Positions 6,935 through 15,600 of a stretch of DNA of 64,000 nt are shown piece by piece (position 1 is the first letter of the stretch; every line of letters starts with the position of its first letter). The translations under genes were made by a program, and so were the position numbers. The DNA is from Alteromonas genovensis (GTDB lineage Bacteria; Pseudomonadota; Gammaproteobacteria; Enterobacterales; Alteromonadaceae), in NCBI RefSeq assembly GCF_010500895.1, contig NZ_JAAAWO010000003.1, positions 248,001 to 312,000 on the forward strand, in the 5' to 3' direction. The notes under the pieces were generated by a model. It did no database searches. It was not told where the DNA came from and saw only the letters and a program-made list of their open reading frames with translations.

Positions 6935-8344
6935 TTATGAATTTTCTCTGTTTGCTATAAAAGTAAGCGCTTTGTCGATTCTCTCACCAACTTTCTCTTT
7001 TGAGAGCAGATTTAATGTCACGTCTAGCGAGGGAGAATTACCACTGCCTGTGGAAGCTACACGTAGCGGCATGCCTACCTTTCCCATACCAACTTCAAGT
7101 TCTTCTGCTGTGTCATTTATCGCAGCTTGAATACTCGCTGGCGTCCACTCTCCAAGTGCTAATAGCTTATCTTTCACCAGCTCTAATGGTCCTCTTGCCA
7201 CTGGGCGAAGATGCTTTTTCGCGGCGTTGGCGTCAAATTCATCATAATCCTGATAAAAGTACGTCGAGATCTCCGCCAGCTCTTTGAGCGTCTTCACGCG
7301 GTCGGCTTGTATCGCAATAACCGATTCAAGAGAAGGACCCGCGGTTACATCCACATTCAACTGGTCAAAATGCCATTTTGCGTGAGCGGCAACGTCACTT
7401 GCTGGCATAGACTTAATGTAGTGCTGATTCAACCAAATAAGTTTCTCTGTGTTAAATGCGGAGGCAGACTGCCCTATTCCATCTAGGCTAAAGTGCTCAA
7501 TCATTTCATCAAGAGTAAATACTTCTTGGTCGCCGTGTGACCAGCCTAACCTAACAAGGTAGTTCAATACCGCCTGTGGTAAAAAGCCATCATCGCGATA
7601 CTGCATTACGCTCACTGCGCCATGACGCTTTGACAATTTCTTACCATCATCGCCAAGTATCATAGATACGTGAGCGTATTCAGGGATAGGTGCGCCCAGG
7701 GCGTGAAGAATATTAATCTGACGCGGAGTATTATTGATATGGTCTTCGCCGCGTACAACGTGAGTAATACCCATATCCCAATCATCTACAACAACACAGA
7801 AGTTATAAGTAGGCGTTCCATCAGTACGCTGAATGACAAGATCGTCAAGTTCACCATTACTGATTTCTATTGTGCCGCGCACATGGTCTTTTATCTCAAC
7901 AGACCCATCTAGCGGATTTTTAAACCGGATAACGAACGGCTGCCCTTCAGGGTGGTCTGTTCTGTCGCGCCATGTTCCAGGATAGCGAGGTTTTTCACCT
8001 TTTTCTTTTTGTGCTTCGCGAATAGCATCAAGTTCTTCTGAACTCATGAAGCATTTGTACGCTTTACCTTCGTCTAGTAACTTTTGGATAAGCTCTTTGT
8101 ATCGGTCAAAACGCTCTGTTTGATAAACCGGGCCTGTGTCCCAGGTTAAGCCAAGCCACTGCATGCCGTCTAAGATTGCTTGTTTAGCTTCTTCAGTAGA
8201 ACGTTCAATATCTGTATCTTCTATGCGAAGTACAAACTCACCGCCTTTGCTTTTCGCATAAAGCCAAGAATACAGCGCTGTGCGTGCGCCCCCAACATGA
8301 AGATACCCCGTTGGGCTAGGTGCAAATCGTGTTACAACCGACAT
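6935..8344 (-). CDS. gltX: Glutamate--tRNA ligase
   Basis: This 469-residue class I aminoacyl-tRNA synthetase attaches glutamate to tRNA-Glu. The N-terminal [19 protein letters not shown] carries the HIGH-type motif (His16), [11 protein letters not shown] is a family hallmark, and GKKLSKRHG is the KMSKS-type loop. The length matches the discriminating bacterial GluRS. Enterobacterial GluRS has a zinc cluster built on CYC...C, but here the region reads [16 protein letters not shown]...GTWRD, so the zinc ligands are largely absent. The gene lies beside four genes for its own tRNA substrate. The tRNA promoter begins within nine bases of its stop, so the two units are separately transcribed. Confidence 0.97.
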   Translation of the reverse strand: MSVVTRFAPSPTGYLHVGGARTALYSWLYAKSKGGEFVLRIEDTDIERSTEEAKQAILDGMQWLGLTWDTGPVYQTERFDRYKELIQKLLDEGKAYKCFMSSEELDAIREAQKEKGEKPRYPGTWRDRTDHPEGQPFVIRFKNPLDGSVEIKDHVRGTIEISNGELDDLVIQRTDGTPTYNFCVVVDDWDMGITHVVRGEDHINNTPRQINILHALGAPIPEYAHVSMILGDDGKKLSKRHGAVSVMQYRDDGFLPQAVLNYLVRLGWSHGDQEVFTLDEMIEHFSLDGIGQSASAFNTEKLIWLNQHYIKSMPASDVAAHAKWHFDQLNVDVTAGPSLESVIAIQADRVKTLKELAEISTYFYQDYDEFDANAAKKHLRPVARGPLELVKDKLLALGEWTPASIQAAINDTAEELEVGMGKVGMPLRVASTGSGNSPSLDVTLNLLSKEKVGERIDKALTFIANRENS

Positions 8345-8489
8345 GAATACTCTCTATAGTTAATTTAGAACTTATATGACCTTATTCTACCAGCGTAAGT
8401 GTTACGACAAAAGCCGCTTCATTCACTCTGCAATATTTAATACTCAGGTAACATTCAACATACCGCTAAAACAATCATGGAAAGTATAT

Positions 8490-8605
8490 GGGTGTACCGG
8501 ACAGATGGGTGTACCGGACAGACACTCGAGGAGTTAAGCGGACAGACACTCGGAGTTAAGCGGACAGACACTCGTATTTGTAAAGCGAGCAAAATGGACA
8601 GACAC
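8490..8605 (-). repeat. Third cluster of GTGTCTGTCC repeats
   Basis: The plus-strand core CGGACAGACACTC follows two kinds of left arm. GGGTGTACCGGACAGA occurs at 8490-8505 (truncated core) and 8507-8527. AGTTAAGCGGACAGACACTCG occurs at 8532-8552 and 8554-8574, 22 bases apart. A last copy, AAATGGACAGACACTC, ends at about 8607. The orientation is the same as in the 5466-5613 cluster. Confidence 0.85.
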
Positions 8606-8782
8606 TCACCTCAGTAGAGAATGTCATTTTATAGTTGTTTGCGTTGTCTCTCTATTTGAGGCTGATAGAAGGCTCAGGAAAAAATACGCGACAAAAAAAC
8701 GGTGCGTTTTTCATCAATTTATATAAAAAGACAGCAAAATGTTTAATTTTCGCGCATACAGTAATTTTCTTTAATTTTATTG

Positions 8783-8810
8783 TTGACACTATCACGAGCA
8801 ACTCTATAAT
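8783..8810 (+). promoter_or_regulatory. Sigma-70 promoter for the tRNA-Val operon
   Basis: TTGACA (8783-8788), a 16-base spacer and a perfect TATAAT (8805-8810) precede a GC-rich discriminator (ACCGCCCCAC). The predicted start is about 30 bases ahead of the first tRNA-Val. Confidence 0.88.
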
Positions 8811-8847
8811 ACCGCCCCACTTGCCCAGGCAAGTAAACAAACAAGAC

Positions 8848-8923
8848 GGACGCTTAGCTCAGTTGGGAGAGCATCGCCCTTACAAGGCGAGGGTCACTGG
8901 TTCAAGCCCAGTAGCGTCCACCA
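8848..8923 (+). tRNA. tRNA-Val (TAC), copy 1
   Basis: GGACGCT/AGCGTCC acceptor stem, anticodon loop CTTACAA (TAC), T-arm GGTTCAAGCC and encoded ACCA. First of three identical tandem genes. Confidence 0.96.
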
Positions 8924-8957
8924 CTCTTGCTTGTTGTTAGAATTGCGAAATACAGAT

Positions 8958-9033
8958 GGACGCTTAGCTCAGTTGGGAGAGCATCGCCCTTACAAGGCGA
9001 GGGTCACTGGTTCAAGCCCAGTAGCGTCCACCA
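8958..9033 (+). tRNA. tRNA-Val (TAC), copy 2
   Basis: Identical to copy 1. The 34-base spacer before it is unrelated in sequence to the next spacer. Confidence 0.96.
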
Positions 9034-9058
9034 ATCTTTTTTCGAATTCAGTTTTATC

Positions 9059-9134
9059 GGACGCTTAGCTCAGTTGGGAGAGCATCGCCCTTACAAGGCG
9101 AGGGTCACTGGTTCAAGCCCAGTAGCGTCCACCA
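9059..9134 (+). tRNA. tRNA-Val (TAC), copy 3
   Basis: Identical to copies 1 and 2, after a 25-base spacer. It is followed by a degenerate repeat that carries a copy of the tRNA 3' end. Confidence 0.96.
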
Positions 9135-9150
9135 CTTTCTCTTTTATCCC

Positions 9151-9279
9151 AAAACTTTCATAAGACTCGATGGTTCAATAACTTCATTACGAGCCACAGC
9201 AGCGTCCACCATTTCCTTTTTTATTTTAAAATTTCATAAGACTAGACAGTTCAACAACTTCAAAACGATCTACAGCGAT
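9151..9279 (+). repeat. Degenerate tandem duplication with a tRNA-Val 3'-end remnant
   Basis: TTTCATAAGACTCGATGGTTCAA... (from about 9156) is repeated imperfectly as TTTCATAAGACTAGACAGTTCAA... (from about 9231). At 9201-9211 the sequence AGCGTCCACCA matches the 3' end of tRNA-Val including CCA. It looks like the relic of a fourth tRNA unit or a recombination scar. Confidence 0.6.
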
Positions 9280-9396
9280 ACTTCTCCAACCTTTAAATAA
9301 AATCACAAAGCAATCAAGCCTCCTCAATGGGTTACAGTCCAAAATGGGTGTGCTACATTTAATGTACAAAGTTTGCAAATAAAGGCGCTTATTAGC

Positions 9397-9699
9397 ATGG
9401 CTGTAAAACAAGATGAAGAACTACATTGTAAAAGCATACCTACCAAAGTAAGAGCCGCGCTGTTTGCAGGCCTTGGAATTTGCCTCTTAAGCGGTTGTTC
9501 AAATGCTCAGCATCAGGCGAAAGTTGAGGAATTAAATACTGATTATTGCACTGAAGAAGTACAAAACAACTGTAGGTATATCGCAGCAGGTTTTTTAACG
9601 CCCGTGCAACCAAATAACGCTTTTGAAGAGCAGCTCAAGCCTATACACGAGCGGCAAGAAGTCATTGAACAAGAATTTGAAGTATCAAGGCGTAAGTGA
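9397..9699 (+). CDS. Small hypothetical lipoprotein
   Basis: This protein of about 100 residues starts at the ATG at 9397. An in-frame TTG lies 24 bases upstream but has no better ribosome site. After a charged N-terminus comes a hydrophobic stretch and the lipobox LLSGC (residues 30-34 of the ATG form), so the mature protein probably starts at that cysteine and is membrane-anchored. The mature part is short and acidic, with two more cysteines (DYCTEEVQNNCRY), and ends in a charged helix. I recognise no family. It is monocistronic between the tRNA-Val genes and a convergent gene. Confidence 0.65.
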   Translation: MAVKQDEELHCKSIPTKVRAALFAGLGICLLSGCSNAQHQAKVEELNTDYCTEEVQNNCRYIAAGFLTPVQPNNAFEEQLKPIHERQEVIEQEFEVSRRK

Positions 9700-9829
9700 T
9701 TGATGGCTCAACATAAGTGGGCTTAGGCTAATTACGTGCCTCACTTGTACTGAAGATACCGGGCAATGTAGCGAGTGGGCTCCTTCAAGCAAACACAAAG
9801 ACGTCTCTTACAGCTTACTAAAATGAAGG

Positions 9830-10309
9830 TTAAAAACTGTATCGCTTTACCCTTGATCCAACTACAAACATTGTGTCATCTCCACGGCATGACGTGCGCC
9901 TATTCACGGCTTCTTCCGTGCAATTGCCCTCACCATTTTTGAGACAATATTCAAATCGAGTTCTCATCAACAATGGCTCAGTAATTACGCCTTCGTCAAG
10001 GTTAGACCAGCCCCACTTAGGAATAACGTTCATCGCTTCCTGAGCAAAATGCTTCGCTGTCGCATCGATAATGGTCATTTTTTCTATTTCAAGGGATGGT
10101 GTGATCACATAATCAATTGTTGCACACCCCATTTCACCGGCTTTAGCCGCAGCAACCGGATAAAGCGGCGTAATCCTGTTAACAACATCTGACTTTTCTT
10201 CGCTTGCGACTTGCTTTGCACTGTTTTTAGTCGCTTTCTGAGGTGGGCCCAGCGTACTTTGACAGGCCGTCAAAGCCAAAACAACACAACCTACTGTTAA
10301 ATAACGCAT
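9830..10309 (-). CDS. Lipoprotein with TonB-like C-terminal domain
   Basis: This 159-residue protein begins with a lipoprotein signal (VLALTAC, Cys16). Residues 45-120 (NRITPLYPVAAAKAGEMGCATIDYVITPS...FAQEAMNVIPKWGW) match the TonB C-terminal fold: the YPxxAxxxGxxG start, a VxxxI beta strand and the Ax...WxW end. It lacks the long proline-rich periplasmic spanner and the N-terminal membrane helix of true TonB, so it is unlikely to transmit energy from ExbBD. The last 30 residues add a short cysteine-containing tail. The role is unknown, but stand-alone TonB-C lipoproteins are common in Alteromonadales. Confidence 0.75.
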   Translation of the reverse strand: MRYLTVGCVVLALTACQSTLGPPQKATKNSAKQVASEEKSDVVNRITPLYPVAAAKAGEMGCATIDYVITPSLEIEKMTIIDATAKHFAQEAMNVIPKWGWSNLDEGVITEPLLMRTRFEYCLKNGEGNCTEEAVNRRTSCRGDDTMFVVGSRVKRYSF

Positions 10310-10823
10310 AATAACTTCCTTATTCTTTTGTCAATATCTTTGCTTATCGTTGCTTTTAAACTACTCACTGTTTCATCTAAAATTACAAAAGTAGCACCTA
10401 AGAATTTAATATAACATTAGTCAATCAACTTATTAAAGCAGTGAACTGGACAAGCTCTTTTTAGCTAAAACTGTTAGCAGACCATCATTTGATGACAAGC
10501 AACTGGGTTACTTCAAGACACTATCATCAATGCTAGAAGTGTACAGATACCATTCTCAGCTACCTATGTATGCTTATAGTGAGTTGTTTTCAAAACGCAT
10601 GGGTTAAAGTACTCTGTTAAAAAGCTATCTTTCTGAAAGATATCTTATTTAAAGCTTCCTGTTTGAAAATAAAGTGCACAAAGGTCAATTTTCGAGCATC
10701 TATGCCGATAAAAAGCTATAGTGAGAATAATAGGGAAATCATTGTCGTTGCCCACTGTCTTTTATCGCTTATTGTAAAACGCTTTTTAATGGGTGTTTTT
10801 AAACTTAACTATGCGGCAGGAAT
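10310..10823. other. Intergenic region, nothing clear
   Basis: These 514 AT-rich bases between two divergently transcribed genes must hold both promoters. I see no conserved RNA, repeat or small gene in it. Confidence 0.5.
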
Positions 10824-12452
10824 ATGAAATATAACTTAGCCAAAGACACTAAATTACTTATTGCTGAAGATCAGGTGTTGGCCAAAAGTCATCTACACTA
10901 TGCCCTTGAGCAACTTGGGTTTAGTAATATGGACTATGTAGACCGTCCTTCCACCGCAATTGCGTCGTTGCAAGAGCGCGAATACGATGCAATTATTTGC
11001 TCTTACAACCTACGTTCTGATCAAGGTGGGTATTACCTCCTCGAGCAATTACAATCTCAAAACGCATTATCATTAACTAATGCTTTTATCTTTACAAGTG
11101 CAGATACCTCCGCAGAAGTCGTTCACGCCATTATCGAACTGCAGCCTGATGAGTTCATAGCGAAACCTTTTTCGGTCAATGAGTTGGATAGACGACTTTC
11201 TCGGGTTCTCTCCAGGAAAGCAGCATTAAAGAACGTGTATCGCTTTATGGACAAAGCCGACCACGAGAAAGCCCTCTATGAGGTAGAGCAGTTTCTACTT
11301 CAGCCAGAACACGCTGAACATTTCCCGCTGGCAATGAAGATTAAGGGCGACTTATTAATTCTCAACGAACGATTTAGTGATGCATTAGCGTTTTACGACG
11401 CAATTATAAACGTTCAAGACTTTAGCTGGGCGAAGTTAGGTATTGCCAACTGCCTTTTAGCACTTAAAGAATTTGATGACGCCGAAAGAGAAATTTTACA
11501 ACTGGCAATGCGTCCCGACTCTGAACTAGCGGCTTACGATTTACTCGCGAAATTAAAAATTCAGTTCGATGCCTTTGATGACGCCTTAGAGTGTACCAAC
11601 CTCGCTTGCCATATTTCGCCAAGAAAAGTGTCTCGCCACCAGCAGGCCATCAATTTAGCCCGCATAACACATAACTATGAAAACCAATTTTCTAGTGCTA
11701 AACAGCTTGTGCGCTATGCCCGTGACTCCATACATGACACACCAGACATTTATCTAAACGCCGCCAGGGCCGGTGTCGACTTTGCGATGACTTCTGCACC
11801 TGAAGATATGAATAGAATTGTAAAGCAGTCTACAAGCTATTTGCAGCAGCTAAAACAGGCACACCCTAATGCCTCACTTAAAGACGAGTTATATGTTTTA
11901 GATGCACGGTTACATTATTTAAAAGATGATGTGGCCAAAGCACAATCGCTCTTATCAGACTTTCATATCGACCAAGCACAGCATCATTCTACAGAAGCTC
12001 TTTTAGATAGAGCAAAAGCACTTCATGAAGTGGGGCTTAAAGACGATTCACTGAAGATATTTGAAGCCCTCTCCCATCGTTTGAAAAAACATGAAGGAAG
12101 CGATGACTTGATGAGTCGCTACATTACACAAGAGCAGGAAGAGAAAGCGGCTATTTCGTTAAGTCCTAAAGCACTGAATAACTCTGCTGTGGCTGAGTAT
12201 AAAAGAGGTAACCTTGAGCAGTCTTACTCAACATTTTCTCAAGCATTCAGAGTCATGCCTAAAAACCCTTCTATTGCCTTGAACTACTTGCAAGCCATTG
12301 TACGTGCAAGAAAGTCTCGTGAGGCATTACCGGCTGACACGCGACAGGCCATCAAGTCTTGTCGGGAAACCTTGGAATCTGCGCAGCTTTCTAAAGAACA
12401 ATTATCCCGCTACGAAACCGTTAAAAGCATCTTAACGAATAACGGAAAGTAA
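10824..12452 (+). CDS. Response-regulator-like protein: receiver domain lacking the phospho-acceptor Asp, plus TPR repeats
   Basis: This 542-residue cytoplasmic protein starts with a CheY-like receiver domain (about residues 9-125). The acidic pocket is present (Glu15, Asp16), as are the conserved Thr (FIFTSAD) and Lys (FIAKPFS). The position that normally holds the phosphorylated Asp reads IICSYNL, giving Ser60 instead. Residues of about 140-540 are helical and TPR-like (for example AKLGIANCLLALKEFDDAEREI, SYSTFSQAFRVMPKNPSIALNY). There is no DNA-binding or enzymatic output domain, so it probably acts by protein-protein contact. It may be a phosphorylation-independent adaptor. It converges on the hybrid kinase gene but is not in its operon. 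A possible AGGAAT ribosome site lies just before the ATG. Confidence 0.85.
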   Translation: MKYNLAKDTKLLIAEDQVLAKSHLHYALEQLGFSNMDYVDRPSTAIASLQEREYDAIICSYNLRSDQGGYYLLEQLQSQNALSLTNAFIFTSADTSAEVVHAIIELQPDEFIAKPFSVNELDRRLSRVLSRKAALKNVYRFMDKADHEKALYEVEQFLLQPEHAEHFPLAMKIKGDLLILNERFSDALAFYDAIINVQDFSWAKLGIANCLLALKEFDDAEREILQLAMRPDSELAAYDLLAKLKIQFDAFDDALECTNLACHISPRKVSRHQQAINLARITHNYENQFSSAKQLVRYARDSIHDTPDIYLNAARAGVDFAMTSAPEDMNRIVKQSTSYLQQLKQAHPNASLKDELYVLDARLHYLKDDVAKAQSLLSDFHIDQAQHHSTEALLDRAKALHEVGLKDDSLKIFEALSHRLKKHEGSDDLMSRYITQEQEEKAAISLSPKALNNSAVAEYKRGNLEQSYSTFSQAFRVMPKNPSIALNYLQAIVRARKSREALPADTRQAIKSCRETLESAQLSKEQLSRYETVKSILTNNGK

Positions 12453-12606
12453 TTAGCAGTATCGCTTACTATCTTCACGTAGCCTTGTGTACAGAATTCA
12501 AAGCTTAAATGAATATTAGCTCCGTAAAAAGGTAGCTCGGTAGCAAAGAAGCAGAGTAGAATAACGACTCGACAGTCTCAAGTCTGTGCAAGACACCATC
12601 GAGCAT

Positions 12607-15600
12607 TTAGTTAGGTTTTTTTAGCCATTTTCTCAACGTAGAAATGACAACGGTATGCTCGATAGGTTTTGTCAGAAAGTCATCCATTCCGGCTTGTAGG
12701 CACATTTCTTTATCGCTTTTCATCGCATTTGCAGTCATTGCAATGATAGGGACCTCCCGGTATTGCCTGCCTCCAACGCCTCTTCTTATCTGTCGAGTCG
12801 CTTCAAACCCGTCCATTTCCGGCATTTGACAGTCCATGACGATAAGGGAATACACGCTATCTTCGCCACACTGTTGTAAAAGCTCAAGGGCCTCTTTACC
12901 ATTACTGGCCACGTCTACCTGAAAACCTTCGCTTTCCATCACGCTCGTAGCAACCATCTGATTTATCGTATTGTCTTCAACCAATAAAACCCGAGTACTA
13001 CTCAAGGAAGACTGCGACGGCTCTTGCTTATTTTCAAACGTATCAATGTCAAAAGTATTAATGTCAAAAGTATCGGTTTCAAAAGCGTCTGTTTTAAAAG
13101 TGCTCTTTTCAACACCGTCTGCTTCAACAGCAAGCGTGCCCCTCTCTGAGGTTTGGGTGCTTTCGCATTTAGGGTTATGAGAGTCATCAATTGATGAGCT
13201 ATCTTCTAACACGCTCTTAAAGTCATTGGTCGATAAAGGCTTGGGGAAGCTAGCAAAAACGCCTAACGCATGATTTTGTTCAGCGCTACTAATATCTTTT
13301 AGCGAGGTCATTGTTACAACGCGAATATCACGAAAACGCTCATCATCTCGCAATGTAGTGCAGAACGTATCAAAAGGCATATCAGGTATGTCTTTATCAA
13401 TAAATATTGTAGTAATTGGCTTTACACTATTAACAGTATTTTCGTATTGTTCAAGGGCACTTCTAGCTGAATTGGCCACTGATGTAGTGATACCCCATAC
13501 CGTGAATTGTCTTTCAAGGGCTTTTCTATTGGCCCTGTTATCGTCTACAACAAGGCAGTGAAGATTAGTGCTGGTTTTACGTGCCGATATAGGCTGAGCG
13601 TCGTTTACTTTATTTACTTCACAAGTCACTACAAAGCAACTCCCCTCACCTAGCTCACTGGTTACCGTAATTTCACCACCTAATAATTCACACAACTTTT
13701 TAGTGATAGTTAACCCAAGTCCAGTACCACCATAACGACGTGTGGTAGACGCATCAACCTGGGTAAATGCATCAAAAAGACTTGCTAACTTGCGTTTCTC
13801 TATGCCAATACCCGTATCGCTTATTGCACAGCGCATAACTAACTTCCCTTCCTCTTTTGCAGGAAGAAGCTCTGCCACAATGCTTAACTCACCTTGCTCC
13901 GTAAACTTAACCGCATTACTCAGTAAGTTAGTGAAAATTTGTTTTATACGGTTTGGGTCTGAATTAACTTTTGAGATGGTCACTTGGGCCAGATCGACAA
14001 CAACTTCTAGCCCTTTTTCTTGCGCTGTGTGAGCTATTGAATAAGCAAGTTCTTCAATTAAGCCGCGTAAATCAAAGTCCACCGATTCGATTTCAAGCTT
14101 GTCAGCTTCAATCTTAGAAAAGTCTAAAATATCGTTAATCAGTACCAACAAAGACTTAGCACTTGAATTCGCAATATTCACCCGGTGTGCCTGCTGCGTA
14201 TTTAAACCGCTGTTTTTAAGTAGCCCCAGCATGCCTATTACACCGTTAATTGGCGTTCTGATTTCATGGCTCATATTGGCAAGGAATTCAGATTTAAGCT
14301 TCGTTGCCTCTTCTGCTTCTTTTAATGCCGCTTTAAGTTGGTGTGCTTGCCCCTCCAACGAAGCAGTTTTCTCAGAAACCTGTTGCTCTAACGCCTGCAC
14401 AAAACGCTTCTGCTTAATAATTTCGCTTTGGTGCAACCTAGTACGTAAATAAATAACTAACAACACTAAGCCCACTAATAGCAAGCAATAAAACGCATAA
14501 GCCCACCATGTTTTCCATGGCACTTTCTCTACATGTAAATTAACCGCGAGCTGTTCCTCACTCCACTGACCGTTTGGCTTTAAGGCTTTTACTCTAAGCG
14601 TATAGTCGCCCCCATTTAAATTTGTAAATGACACATTGTTGTAGCTGCCAATATCTATCCATTGTTCATCGTAACCTTCAAGCTTATAAGCAAAATGAGG
14701 TTTTGTTTGTGATGAATAATCGAGCAGTGCAAATTCAAAAGAGAAAAAATAATCTTCGTATGACAGATAAACGTCAGTGAGATAGGAAAGCGGGGTATTC
14801 GTATCTGCCTTCTCACCCATAATATTAAACCCGGTTAAGACAATGGCCGCATCGAGTAACTGCTGCTGTTCTTCTTCATCAGAAAAATACTCGATACCCC
14901 GTTGACTGCTTGTAAACAAGGTTCCGTGAGCAGAATTGACTAAACTGTTGGCGTAATAATTTTTCCCTGTAGGGGTTGTGCTGCGAGTATAGTTACTGGC
15001 GCTTTGCTCAGTGGGATCGTATAAAAAGATGCCCTTATTAGTGGTAAGCCAAAGTTTGCCATTATCCCCGTTTGCCATGGCGCGAATGAGGGTTGCAGGC
15101 AACCCTTCTTGCTCACTAAACTGTTTAAAGCTTTGCGTGTCAGGTAGGTAACGATTTAATCCCTTTTGGGTTGCAACCCATATATCGCCATTGGCGCTTT
15201 GATGAATATCTTCCACAATACTGCCAAGCAAAGTTTCGTCTTGCTTGGCCGTGCTGAATGCGTCGAAATGCTTGCCGCCTTTCTGCCATCGACTTACACC
15301 TTTGCCAGTTCCCACCCACATGTTGCCATTGCGCTCTTTGAAGATAGTGTGGATTTCAGGGTGAGGAAGACCGTCTCGTTGAGTTAAGTGCTTAAATGTT
15401 TTATTTCGAACGTTATAAACGTAAACACCGTTTTTATAAGTACCTATCCATAAGTTTCCCTCATCGTCTACCTCAAGCGCTCTAAACTCGCGAAAGTGTC
15501 GATATTCGCTATCTTCTTTTGGATATTCAATTCGCTGTATCTCACCAGTCTTTCTATTGAATTTTGCTAAGTAGTCATCTTGGGCAACCCAAAGCATGTC

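Larger units (their letters stand above)
8345..8847. other. Intergenic region with third GTGTCTGTCC repeat cluster and tRNA-Val promoter
   Basis: This stretch of about 500 bases separates gltX from the tRNA-Val genes. It holds five repeat copies at 8490-8605 and a strong promoter at 8783-8810. Short open frames within it have no ribosome site or recognisable product. Confidence 0.6.
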
